From Cercophora sp. LCS_1 (Eukaryota > Ascomycota > Sordariomycetes > Sordariales > Lasiosphaeriaceae): a DNA stretch of 64,000 bases. The stretch is from contig JAPZLL010000013.1 in assembly GCA_036250225.1 (NCBI GenBank), positions 372,001 through 436,000 on the forward strand, written 5' to 3'. Under the pieces are notes generated by a model. The model searched no databases and was not told the DNA's origin. It saw only the letters and a list, made by a program, of their open reading frames with translations. Positions 11,410 to 23,707 of this stretch are shown one piece after another. Position numbers and translations under genes: made by a program. Position 1 is the stretch's first letter. The number at the start of each line of letters is the position of its first letter.

Positions 11410-12876
11410 TGTCGAGAACGAGAATTGCGTGAACGGGCTAGGCCCGCCAGGGTAGTAGTTAGTCGGCGTGAAACTCATGGTGGGCTTGCACGCGGCGAAC
11501 TCTCGGGCGGTTGTTGAACAAGGCAGACTTGCCAAGAGGAGGTTGAAAAAGAAAGAACGGTTCGGAAAGGCGCCGACACCGAAGAAAAAGAAGTAGAAGT
11601 AAGAAAATTAGCCCACTAGGCTTGAGGCCAGAAAGAGAAGGAGCGCGCAACATTATGGAAGCCGCGACGCTCGCCGGAGGAAGGAGCTTACAGGTATGTT
11701 TGCTGGCCTTGCTTTTTACTGTAGAACAGGTTTAAGGCTCCAAACAAGGAACGAAAACACTTGAAGGAGTGTTTGTCTGAATGTCCTTTAAGTAAAGAGC
11801 GCCGGGTACGGTTCAGGAAGAGAAAGAAGAAACGCAAAGAAAGGCACAAGATGCTTTACGATGGTGGGGCTGGATTGAACGAAGTTCACGCCCCACCAGG
11901 CGCTACGTTGGCGGGGTCATGTTTACGCCTCATAAATGGGGCAACATCAGTTCCCAAGAAAAATGAGAATCGTCACAAACTTCGTCTCGAATTGCCACTG
12001 TGCTCTGACTATTGAAGGTGTTTCACAAACCAAAAGACATCAGATTCTAATTGATTCAGGCTCTATCAAAGTCATGAGGCTCATCGATAGAGTTGGCACA
12101 TGCTACAGCAAATATTATTTAAGAAGTTCGAAGTTGTGAGACATGGACCCCTCGAACGTTGACTTGGCACCCTCTTGTTGATGTCGTGTGCTACTTGCAT
12201 GCACGAGGAGCTTGAAAAATCAACAAACCGGTAGCTATAGCGTTTGTATTTCTGGGTGCGTAACTTTTGCTACTCTCACACCAAGGTCCAATGTCTGCTA
12301 GAGATATTTGCAGAGCAATGTATCGTACCGTCTGCCGGCATCCACTCCAGGTCCAACGGGTCTCGCGTTTTCCGGGGAAAGCAAAGGTTTAAGAACCCTG
12401 CAGATGCGGATCCCAGCCTGGGAGAAACGGGCCGGATCTGCTGCCGTGACGGAAAGCTTCGAGGAGGATGTGGAGCCAAGCTTCTGGTCTTGGGGATATG
12501 CAGCATGCAGTGAAGCATTCCGGGGAACGACAGCCTGGCGTGGAACAGCAACATTCATTTCTATTCCGTCAATGTGGTATTACCACTGTCTCTTTGCATC
12601 TCATCTCCAAAGCCCGACTCCAAAATACAGCGCTCAGTTGAGTCATTCCCAAGGCTTGCACCTCAAATCCTTTGATATCCCACCCAACAAAAAAAAACTT
12701 CAGGGCAAAATATCCCAATCAAGCGTTAAAGTTCGGGGCGGTGTCAAGTTCCCCACAAAACCTCATCAAATAGGTAACAAGAAGGTAAAAGTCGTTCAAT
12801 GGCACAAATGCCTCCCAAAAGCCGCATCCCTATAAAATCATTGCAGAAGCTTATACATAGCCATCATGGCGTTTCC
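11410..12876. other. Intergenic region upstream of dbp5
   Basis: About 1.5 kb between the dbp5 start and the opy2 stop, both minus strand. The part next to dbp5 is presumably its promoter and the part near 12877 the opy2 3' UTR. A plus-strand open frame at 12308-12835 has no recognisable domain and is probably chance. Confidence 0.5.
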
Positions 12877-14213
12877 TTAATCCTGTGTGGCATGCTCATC
12901 TCCAAAGGGGCTTCTTTCCCTGTCCTTGAGAGGTAGTGATGAATCTCGCTGTGATGCTCGTCGTGTTGCCTCCTCAATAACTGCGCTCAAGCTCGTCGTA
13001 CTTTGCTGTGCCTTTGGCTGCTTCGGCGGGTCCAAGAATGGGCTTTGTTCTGGGGCTGGCGAGTCGACGATAATCGTGGCAGCATTCGAGTCTCGAACCG
13101 TCGTCGACGTCCCGCTCGGTGATGGAATTGGCTCCTCTGGTGTCTTCGGCGATTTGGCCGCAACCTTCTTCACGCTGCCAACACGAACAACCATGGCGCG
13201 GGCAGGTGTAGCAGTGTGTGTGCTGGCGTTATTCAGGAACGTTGACCCAACACTGAAAGTGCTGCCAGTGGGACTTGGCGGTCGCAGGCTGTTGTACTTT
13301 TCGTAGTCGACGCTGGGAACAGGAGGGGTAGCGCTGCCAATAGAGGCACCCGAATTTGCCGACTTCACGCTGACCATAGCCGGCTTCGCCCGCATACCAG
13401 TTTGAGCAGGGGCGACAATGACAGCATTCTTCCCATAGATAGTTGACGCCACGCTTGACCGCGGTGCGTAGGAAGTCCGGGCATAGGAAGTACGGTCGCT
13501 GTAACCCGACAGAGCAGAGTATGTAGAATCGCGCAGATCGCCAGGAACGAAGAAGTGCTGGTCGCTTGGGGCGGGGCTGTTGGCCTGAGATAGAGCAAGC
13601 GGGAGCGGAGGAACCGGAGGTACAAGAACTGTCGGGGATGCTGTCGCGCGGTTGGTGACGCCCGGGATATATGCGATCTGGATGATGTTCGACGCGCGGG
13701 TAAGAACGGTCGAGGCAATCGAGTGAACCGTATGAGTGGACGCGCGGTTATCTCGCTGTTCGGCGAAGGTCTTTTCGTTGGTCACACTTGGTTCCGTGGT
13801 GCTCTCATCCCATGGCTCCTGGGCAACCGGCTGTCTCCTCGTCTTGATACAATATCTCCATACCAGGTAGGTCAAGCACGCAACCACGGCGAGGCCACCT
13901 ACCACACCTCCAGCAATCGCCCCAACATTCGTTGCTGAGCCGGAGCTCTGTGATGGTTGCGGGAAATCGTCATCGGTAGCAGGAATACATTGTGCTCGTG
14001 GACACTCCTGACAAGTAGTGGGATAGATGAACTCGCAGCGCTCGGAGGGTCCACAGCTAGGGCAAACGAGCTTCTTGCTGTAGTCACACTTGAGGCAGAC
14101 TTCTTTGGTTTCTCGCTTTGTAAAAACTGAGTCTGTATTGTGGTCAGATCGATATCCATGCCACCCGTCGATCCAGACAGCTTACCCATTGCGAAATCCT
14201 GTGGCATCATCAT
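12877..14213 (-). CDS. opy2: OPY2-type membrane anchor of the HOG/MAPK pathway
   Basis: Type I membrane protein of 427 residues. In yeast Opy2 recruits the adaptor Ste50 and hence the MAPKKK Ste11 to the plasma membrane for osmostress and filamentation signalling. Exons are 14186-14213 (28 nt) and 12877-14132; the 53-bp intron keeps phase. The extracellular part (about residues 22-60) is the Opy2 cysteine module with pattern CxxC, CPxC, RC, TCxxCPxxxC. One transmembrane helix follows at about 79-101 (GGVVGGLAVVACLTYLVW). The cytoplasmic tail is Ser/Pro-rich and contains two SPF motifs, QSPFLDPP and RSPFGDEH near the C-terminus; the latter type is a Ste50-binding site in yeast. No classic signal peptide is visible. 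The first exon is the least certain part. Confidence 0.85.
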
Positions 14214-17200
14214 CGTGAGATTCTTGCGAGGTGACGGGGTACGGTGCTAGTCCACGATATGGGGTTGGGACAGGGCCTGGAACCATTCGCCTGTGCAGAT
14301 CCGCTGATCAGAGTAGCCGAATCGAGGATCAATGCGGTCTCGAGAAAACACGGGACGGGGTCGTGGTCGAGTGGGCTTTCGGAATCGCGTGCACTGTTCG
14401 ATGTCACAAATGATATTGGGATATTTCGATTAACGCGATCGTTTGACGCGATCGTTTGACGTTGCTGGCGGTCGTGGATGGGTAAGGTCTGGTAAGATGA
14501 CGCGGGAGAGTTAAGTGGAAAGAAACGAGTGACTGCGAGGCTAGCTCAAAAGAACGTAAGGTAATTGTAACCTAGAAAATATCACCAGAAAACCATCTGA
14601 TAATACCCTGAAACGAGCTACAGGGACGATGCGCGTGAAGGTGAAGGAGAGTCGCTGTTGGGTTGAGTCGTGAACGACGTTGGACAGCGACAGTTGGATG
14701 ACAGCCAGCGAGAGCTGAGAGGGCCAGACAGGAGTGGGCTGCACAACGACTTTGAGAGGCGAAGGGCACTCGGGCCTGGTCTTGCCCCCCCTCCCCCCCG
14801 AGTTCATTTACGGAAGGGACCAGTTGGGAGGCGGAGCACGCTAATGGGGGCTAACAACGGGCCACTAGCGCCTCGGTTTAGCGATTTTGGTGGGCATCCG
14901 GTAGTTTAGCGAAACATCAGGGGTGCGTAGCTTGGTCTCCTATTCGCCAGATCCCTGGGTTTCCGGCGGGCCCCTGTTTCCCGCTTCAGCACGCTTTCTC
15001 CGTTTCCCCTCTTTGGACGATGCCACGCCACAATCTGCCAATCGTCATGCGCGACAACTCAATTCAACTTTGAAATAGCATCTTGTTTCGATTCAAGATT
15101 CAATCTTGAAGAGTTGATCGCTCGATGTTGGCCCTGTGTAGTTCGCTGCGCGCCACCAGTCAGGGATGACGTGAAAAGCAACAACAAGCCAGATGGGGCT
15201 GCTCCCTGCGCCAGTCCACGCACGCCCACGTTGCACATAAGGTACGCAGCCAATGGCAGCCAAGCCCGAGAACTGGGCTGAGCTCCGCGACCAAGCCAAG
15301 TTCAGGGACACAGATCAATTTCGTGTTTGCCAACTCGTCGCGTCACACTTCCGAGCACGCTTTCCCCTCCTTCGAGGACCGTGAAATCTATATGCATGCC
15401 CCTTTGAGCACATATTCGACGACTCTATGATGTCGATTCCAATTCATCGAGAGGCCAGCAGTTTGTATTCGAGAAGAGGGTTGCTCCCGGATACATCCGC
15501 TTGGCAAATGCCGTCGATATTAATTTCCAACGAAGGACCTCCCCGCGGTATTGCAGATTTGCACTACGTTACTCAAGGCGTGCTCCCACCTCCCACCTTC
15601 CGACTCTGCCGAATTGCCCCACACCCCTCTCCATGGCAGGTTTTCGCCGTCGGCGACCCTCTCAATACCCAGCGCCGAGGCCATGCACACGCCCAGCCTG
15701 GCTTGACGACACATGTCTCGATCAACCTTGGAAGAGGATCCCGATTGTGCCACCTGAATCACCAAGACAGCATAACCTGAGATCTCAATCATTGCAATAT
15801 CTTACTACCGCCTGATCCCGTACTGGTTCGTCAGCACCACTTGGCAACTTCGGTCATGGGCCGGGAACATCACCGCCCCATTTTCTGGCCAGATCTATCG
15901 CCAATCAACTGTTACGACCAGCGGATCCCGAAAGCGGGCAACCGTAAATCCGATTTGACAACATCGAGACGGAAGCAAGCCCCTGAAAGTCGCGGGTAGG
16001 ACTAGTATACTGCGCGCCCTAAGACCCAAGAATCAAGGCGCCGCAAGTTAAAATAGTGGCGATCGGTCCCTGAACCCCAGCGATGTCAGCGGGACAGCAG
16101 GTTCCCAGCTTTAGCCTGAAGGAAGAGTTTTCCACTGGCCGGGATCTACGTTCGTTGAACGTCCCTTTTGCGCAGTTGTTCTCGGCAGCCGAGCAACAAG
16201 ACTGGTGGTTGGACTTCTTTGCTAGTACGGGTTCTGGGTCTGTTCCTGTAGGAGTGGTAAGAAAATACTTGCTTCTACCAATCCAGGAAGGTTGATGGCA
16301 GGACAATCCGGTCACAGGATTGAGTTGATACTTCAGCCGGCTGTATCCGGTGGGCTTATGTGTTTGAGCCCTGGGTAAACTCCTCATGCTCCTACCCAGA
16401 GCTAACAGCCATTGGCAGAGGCCCTGAGCATTGATCGTCCCGTGGTTGAGAGAATCGATGTGGCATTTGGTCTTGTCAGAAAGTCGCCAAGCTGTGTCTG
16501 GATACCACTGGGTGAACAGCACTCTCTTAAACTCGGACTGATCTTCAGAGTAACGGCAAGACGAGCTCTGCAAGCAGGTGCATCCCGGATCGTCGAGCTC
16601 TGGAAACCGAGGGCGTAGTCGACGCCAGCCCCTGGTGTATGCTGTCGACCCGAGTTATCAGTCACGAATCCCACCCGCCACGCCTCAGAGAGTGTATACG
16701 GCCAACTAACATGCCGCAGACATTCAAAACTACCGAGTGGTTCGAACACAGACCCATGGCTGATAGACGGAGTCACAAGCCGCGGGAGCAGCCTTGCTGC
16801 ATGATTATCCTGTCCAAGCCAAGTGTGGTCGAGGAGTGGACGAGCAACTAGGTCATTAAAATGTTGTCAGAGAGCACAATAATCGTCTCCCCGTGTGCTA
16901 CTCTGCATCACATGCCAGGTGCCGAGCCTCGGGGGCGCTTCTGTGTGCAACCGCGATACATGCAGGCAATGTCGGAAACATACACCTGATAAACAAGAGG
17001 GCCGGCATCTTCCAGTTCACGATGGATGCACGCTAACGTAGATGTCCCGGTCTCAGGTACTCAGGTTCCCTTGGTGACCTCGAAATATTTCGGCTTACGC
17101 TCGAGGGACGACATGGCTGAACATAAGCTTTTGATCCCTACCATGGCTGCATCGGTCGCTGTGGCGTTGAAGTATCGGGTCAGGCGTCTTGTGCACGGGA

Positions 17201-19908
17201 GGAACTCCCGAACCTGGGAACTGATGGTCTGCGCGGGGACCACTTAGGGTGCGTGCCTCGAGCAACATCCCCACGTCGCTCAGAGAAAAGCCCGAACGAT
17301 AACCCATGCTCTCAAGCGCATCGAAAAGTAGTTGGCCGATAGCACGAGTTGAGCGGTACGACTTGCCCACACCCAGATAGAAGCAACGTCCCTTGGCAAA
17401 TAAGCTTATCCAAAGACGTTGAGATCTGGCGCCACACCGTAAATCGTAGACCCCCCCAGCGGCAAGGTCGTAAACGGGAGTTGGTACACGACGCATATCC
17501 GTCCTGTGGTTTCTCCGTATGCCTTCCAATATGGATGGATGCCTGAGACATTAGTCCTACTCTCTCGCAGCCCTCGTTCGAGTCAACACAGGTGTACCGC
17601 CGACTTTGACATCGTTCGTGGTCGTCAGCTGACATGGTTTCGACGATATCAGCCGGACCGAGGCCTGCATCCTTCTTACCGGCCCAACAGAGTGAACCCC
17701 CCAACCGTCGTCTGGCAGCCTCGACGTCTTGGCCCCAGTAATTCTTGCTGGTGGATGGTCCCAGCCAAAAAGTCATGCCATCAAGAGCAACTCAGTCCAG
17801 CATGAGGCTCTCGGTGCGTAGATTCTCGTCTCGGCGATGAAGCAAGCAGCCTGGTCATTGGCACGTTTACCCTATCTCCAAAGTCCGAGCAGACGGACGA
17901 CCCTCTGCGGCCAAACATCCTTTGGGGGAGGCAGAGCGCCAAATCGCAGTCCCGGGGGCAGTTACACTGCTGATGTGAGACGTGCATAAACAACCAGCCT
18001 CCTGTTGGATGAAGGTTTGGATGGAGTGATCCTTCTGCTGGCGCCCGCGGTTGAACATGTGCTTCAAGGCGGCAAAACAAACCCTAGGCAAGTCCGCGCG
18101 GGTTCGAAGACAATGAGGGTTGAAACAAAACGAAGAATAGGAAAATGAGGTAACCAGCGTGAGAAAGAAATTTGCCATCGAGTCCTGGGATGCATTCCAC
18201 ATTTTGTCAAGCTCATGCTGGCTAAACAATAGTAGCGTTTGCTGCGCCTCAGTGGCCGACTTTTTAGACAAACGACTTATGGGCGAATGCTGGCTCTGGA
18301 GCGATCCGTCCAGCCCACTTGGCTACGTGCAGCACAAGCCATGGAGGAGATACATTCCATGACTCTAAATCTATTTTTGGGGAAACTCACGTTCTTTGCT
18401 GTCTGTTCTGGAAGTCATCCGTACTCAGCGGATTGGCGCAGACGTGTCTCTCTGTTCCGGAAGTATCGTAAAAGGGATACGCGTGGCAAGCGGGAGCCCA
18501 CATGCTCCGACCACGAATCCCGTTGCGTTGAACCGTGACACAGAGGTTGGAGGCCAGTGGAACCCTCGATGCTCACCTGCCTCGTTTGCCGGCATGGAAT
18601 GCTCCATCTCGGTTCGTGTTGCTGGTGTAGCAGATATGTGTTTTCGCGTTTGTCGACGGCTTTGCAGGGTCATTGGATGTTGAGCAGTGCAGATCGTGAA
18701 GGGGGCAGCACCTCGCGTGTTTCAGGAGCCAGGATGTTTGCCGTTGGACAACGGGGCCCCCGCCTTGAAAACTGTGGGTCAAAAGGGGCTGCCTCCCGGC
18801 TGCTTTTCCGCCGGCGCCATTCTGTCTTTGACAGGCTGTGGCCGGACTGCTCGAAATACCAGACGGTGTCGCGACGGTTTGCAACCCTAACGGGAGAACG
18901 AGAGAGCAGTGGAATGTCATCCTGCAGAGGCAGTGGAAAGGCCAGGCGAGAGAGGCTGTCTGGGCTGAGTGAAGCATCCCAAAAAAAATAATAAAGGCAG
19001 AGTTTGGCAGACAGTGTGAACCATGCCGCCGGGCGGCCGACAGGCCAGAACGCACAGTGCGTAAACCGAGATAAGACAGGTCCCCTAAAGTTTACAAAGT
19101 TCAAGCTGTCTGGCAGGCTGTGTCATGTCAGGGAAAGGTGCGGTCCGTCTGCAACTTAGAAAGCATAAGCAACGGCAAATGTTTGCATCGTATCTGAACC
19201 ATCTCGCCACGGCGTCGTAAAAGGACAATGGCGAGGGCAGGAACGAAGACAATAAAACAAGCAATGATGCGAGTGATCGCATGAAACATTGCGAGAAGGA
19301 ATAGAAAGGGGGCACGAGCGTGACGTCGTTGGGTGGTGTTCTCAACCTTGGTCGTTGCTTGTTCTGGCGTGGGCTGCGCAACAAGCCCCCTCGCACTAGC
19401 CGCCCTTCTTGGGTGAGCTGCGCAGGATGGAGTGGACCCGGCTCCTGTGATCCCTGCAGCTGAGCCACAGCCTCTGGGCAGCTCCGTCGTAATACAAACC
19501 GGGACACCTCCTGAAGCCATGAAACCAAGTTTTTTTGAGCCCATTTTCCCCGGTATCAGATTCAACAGAACACCATTCTTCTGGAGAAGCGCTCCGACAG
19601 AGCCAACATCATCGTTTGCCCACGCCCCCGGCGTTTTTGGGCAGCTTTTCGACCTTCCTTCGGGCGGCATCGGGTTTTGTGCGAACGATTGGGCCTCGCC
19701 CTGGACGCTCCGCCGAGCTGCTTTCCGTCACCAGCGAGACGCAGAGCTGAAAAACGCCTCTGGCTGCAGAGTGAAACAAACCAAAACGCCCTCTCTGGAG
19801 CCTTTCTCCATCCCCGATCAACGCCGACATCTACCCCGCCCAACCCGGTGACCGTTTGCTTTTCGTCTCTTTCGTTCAGAAAACACCCGCTGCTGCGAGC
19901 TTGACAAA
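14214..19908. other. Gene-poor stretch between opy2 and chitin synthase
   Basis: About 5.7 kb with no gene I can name. The left end is the opy2 promoter, with a direct 13-14 bp duplication (ACGCGATCGTTTG twice) near 14433-14458. The right 1-1.5 kb is probably a long 5' regulatory region of the chitin synthase gene. In between (15.4-18.4 kb) short open frames occur on both strands. Two places look slightly gene-like (16083-16618 plus; 17061-17776 minus) but have no recognised domain; they are treated under findings. Confidence 0.5.
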
Positions 19909-22825
19909 ATGGCGTACCGCAACCAAGGAGACCCCTATGGTCGGGGGGGCGGTGGCTACGAAGGTCACCCAATGCAGGATTTGAACGCCCAGAACCAAGT
20001 AAGCCTTCCTCCCGACGAGCTCAAATCAGAGAAGCATAGTCTAACTTCAATCGCTCCAGCACGATCACGATGAGGCGCAAGCATCACTTCTCAACCAGAA
20101 CCAGGCGCCGTACGAGCAAGACCACCTCGGCACCAACACAACCCCTTTCCGCCCAACATCGGCATACAGCTTATCAGAGTCATATGTCCCGGGTGCTCCG
20201 ACAACGCGGGCCGGCTCCGCAGTTCAACAGCCCCCAGCTCAGTTCGGCAATGAGTACGGCGGTGGCCCCGGATACCAGCCCGACTTTGCCGCAGATCCGG
20301 CCTACGGCGTAGGGAGCTACGATACGGATGCAAGCTGGGCCCAACGTCAGCAACCAAATGCGGCCCCATCTGGCGGTCTCAAGCGCTATGCGACCAGGAA
20401 GGTCAAGCTCATTCAGGGCTCCGTCCTGAGCATCGACTACCCGGTCCCCAGTGCTATCCGAAATGCCGTCCAACCGCAATACAGGAACGCCGAGGGTAAC
20501 AACGAGGAGTTCATGAAGATGCGTTACACAGCGGCCACCTGCGACCCCAACGACTTCACCCTCAAGAATGGTTACGATTTGCGTCCCCGCATGTATAACC
20601 GACATACGGAACTGCTCATCGCCATTACTTACTACAACGAAGACAAGGTCCTGCTCTCGAGAACGCTCCATAGTGTGATGCAGAACATCAGAGACATTGT
20701 CAACCTCAAGAAATCGTCTTTCTGGAACAAGGGTGGCCCGGCGTGGCAGAAAATCGTTGTCTGCTTGGTTTTCGACGGTATCGAGAAGACAGACAAGAAC
20801 GTGCTGGATGTTCTGGCCACTATTGGCGTTTACCAGGACGGTGTGCTGAAGAAGGACGTTGACGGCAACGAGACGGTTGCTCACATTTTCGAATACACAA
20901 CCCAGCTCTCAGTTACGCCCAGTCAACAACTCATCCGGCCCGTCGACGACAGCCCGCAGACGCTGCCTCCAGTGCAGTTTATTTTCTGCGTCAAGGCGAA
21001 GAACAGCAAGAAGATCAACTCTCACCGTTGGCTCTTCAACGCATTCGGTCGCATCCTCAACCCCGAGGTGTGCATTCTTCTTGATGCCGGTACTAAGCCC
21101 AGTCCGAAGTCGCTCCTTGCGCTTTGGGAGGGCTTTTACAATGACAAGGATCTCGGCGGCGCTTGCGGTGAGATTCACGCCATGTTAGGTATGTTCCCAT
21201 CCCGCTGTGGACATTTTGTCTTCAAATCTAACGTGCCATCTTCTAGGAAAGGGCGGCAAGAAGCTCCTAAACCCCCTAGTCGCCGTCCAGAACTTTGAGT
21301 ACAAGATCTCCAACATTCTGGACAAGCCGCTGGAGAGCGCCTTTGGCTACGTTAGTGTGTTGCCGGGTGCTTTCTCTGCGTATCGCTTCCGAGCCATCAT
21401 GGGTCGTCCCCTGGAGCAATACTTCCATGGTGACCACACCCTTTCCAAGATTCTCGGCAAGAAGGGCATCGAGGGTATGAATATCTTCAAGAAGAACATG
21501 TTCTTGGCCGAAGATCGTATTCTCTGTTTCGAGCTTGTCGCCAAGGCTGGCCAGAAGTGGCACTTGAGCTACATCAAGGCCGCCAAGGGTGAGACGGACG
21601 TTCCGGAAGGCGCACCCGAATTCATCAGCCAACGCCGTCGGTGGCTCAACGGTTCTTTTGCGGCCAGTATCTACTCGCTCATGCACTTCGGGCGCATGTA
21701 TAAGAGTGGACACAACATCATCCGCATGTTCTTCTTCCACATTCAGCTCATCTACAACATCCTCAACGTCATCTTCACCTGGTTTTCTCTGGCTTCCTAC
21801 TGGCTCACCACGACCGTCATCATGGATCTCGTCGGCACACCCGTCCCCTCGTCCACGACGTCTGCTGAACACCACGGCTGGCCATTTGGCGACTCGGTCA
21901 CTCCCTTCTTCAACGCGGTCCTTCAGTACTTTTATCTGGCATTCGTCATTCTGCAGTTCATCCTGGCCCTCGGAAACAGACCCAAGGGATCCAAGTATAC
22001 ATACATCACGTCGTTTATCGTCTTCGCTCTCATTCAGACGTACGTCCTGATTCTCTCCGGATACCTCGTGGCCCAGGCATTCTCGACGCCTATTGAGGAA
22101 CAGCTGCAATTCGACAATGCGGGTGATGCACTGAAGTCGCTGTTTGGCGGATCCAATGCAGCCGGCGTCATTCTCGTGGCCCTAGTTACTATCTACGGTC
22201 TCTACTTCTTGGCATCGTTCATGTATCTGGACCCCTGGCACATGTTCCACTCGTTCCCCTACTACATGGTGCTCATGTCGACATACATCAACATTCTGAT
22301 GGTGTACGCTTTCAACAACTGGCACGACGTTTCGTGGGGTACCAAGGGTTCGGACAAGAACGATGCCCTGCCATCGGCGACGGTCACGAAGGGCGAGAAG
22401 GATGAGGCTGTCATTGAGGAAATCGAAAAGCCACAAGAAGATATCGATCAAATGTTCGAGGCGACGGTCAGGAGAGCCCTGCAGCCTTACAAGGAGGAGG
22501 AGAAGCCCGAGCCCAAGGATCTCGAGGATTCATACAAGACTTTCCGAACCATGCTCGTCATTTCGTGGCTCTTTTCCAACTGTCTGTTGGTCGTTATCAT
22601 TACCAGCGACAACTTTAACTCGGGTCTGCTTGGGGTAAGTCTACCAGCAGCTGCGTGCATGGGACTTGGTGCTAACGTTATCTGCAGCGTTCTACAACGG
22701 CCAGGACAGCTTGGTTCTTCAGCTTCCTCCTCTATGCTACGGCGGGTCTTTCAGTCGTCCGCTTCATTGGCTTCCTGTGGTTCCTCGGCCGAACTGGAAT
22801 CATGTGCTGCATTGCCAGGCGTTAA
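19909..22825 (+). CDS. chs2: Chitin synthase, division 1 (class II-like)
   Basis: Polymerises UDP-GlcNAc into chitin at the plasma membrane for septa and walls. Exons are 19909-19998, 20060-21188, 21247-22634 and 22688-22825, giving 914 residues. A Gln/Gly/Tyr-rich hydrophilic N-terminus of about 150 residues precedes the N-terminal CS domain (KRYATRKVKLIQGSVLSIDY). The catalytic GT2 core follows with AEDRILCFELVAK (EDR) and ISQRRRWLNGS (QRRRW). About seven membrane segments follow, and the C-terminus is the usual WFLGRTGIMCCIARR. The blocks GRPLEQYFHGDH, RMYKSGHNIIRMFFFHI and TTTVIMDLVGTP match class I/II rather than class III enzymes, and class II fits best; this class call is from memory of the family. 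The last exon is in a different frame from the open read-through and is needed for the conserved end. Confidence 0.93.
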
Positions 22826-23707
22826 ACTGCGATTCCTTTTCGGGGCAATACCATGTAGAGGGAAGGCGTGTATATCACCGAGACAGTTTGGGTTTCCAGG
22901 CTGGACTTGGGTGCGCAGTCATATCGGCTTGTTGGAAAATGTGTGTTTTTATTCGCCATGTCACATTGGGAAGCCCCGAGATTTGGGCGGCTGGGTTCAC
23001 ATGAGGATATTTTGCAGAGAAAAAGACCCCGGCATCGGGCGGTCGCGGGTCACGACGGCGTTGTGTTGATTTTGGTTCTTGAGTTTGCCAGGCGAGTTTA
23101 CTAGTTAGCAACAGTAATACAGTGAAGCATTGACTAGCATCCTCCCCGAATCCCCATACTGCATTTACTGCATGGTCCCTGCCTGAGCTTGTTTGGAGGA
23201 GCGGTTTGATGGCGGGCTCGATGGCGGGCGTGTCGGCGAGGTGCATGCTGCAGCGGGCTCGCTAGCGTCGGGCTCCCGGGGAGCTGAGCGGCTGTGGGCT
23301 GATGAGTGTTTCAACAGCTGCATCACCCCGCCCCCCTCACTGTGACAGAGGTCTGTGACGCAATATGTTGTTGGCGCAGCAGAGGCAGTCAGCAAACCAT
23401 TGGATTGGATCCTGTTCCCTTTTACTGCGTCTTTACCCTCTTGGGCGAGAGCTGACCTCCATCTCACCGGTTCTCCTCGCATTCACCAAGCGAGCTGAGG
23501 GTTAGCAGTCTCCTCTTTTTCACGCGGAAACGTTCTCCCACCAGTTCCCGTTCTGGTCCCCTCACGTACGACGGCGACGTCATTTCCCACTTACACTTGC
23601 CCACCAACAGCTTCTAGCTGGCGATTCAAGTGCATACAGCAGAAGACCTTGTGATATTCTTGGGCAAATTCCCTCGGTTTCCCAATTGCTTTTTGTATTG
23701 CCCAATC
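22826..23707. other. Intergenic region
   Basis: About 0.9 kb between the chitin synthase stop and the kelch-gene start, both plus strand. It should hold the chitin synthase 3' UTR and the kelch promoter. I see no further gene. Confidence 0.5.

Noticed and set aside
12308..12835. 175-residue plus-strand open frame between dbp5 and opy2
   Set aside because: No domain, no codon pattern like the neighbours, and it lies in the expected 3' UTR of opy2.
19432..19851. Open frames in the 0.5 kb before the chitin synthase ATG
   Set aside because: They overlap each other on both strands and lie where the long chitin synthase 5' UTR is expected.
21276..22109. 277-residue open frame antisense to chitin synthase
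   Set aside because: Shadow of a strongly biased coding exon; the sense strand has all chitin synthase motifs.
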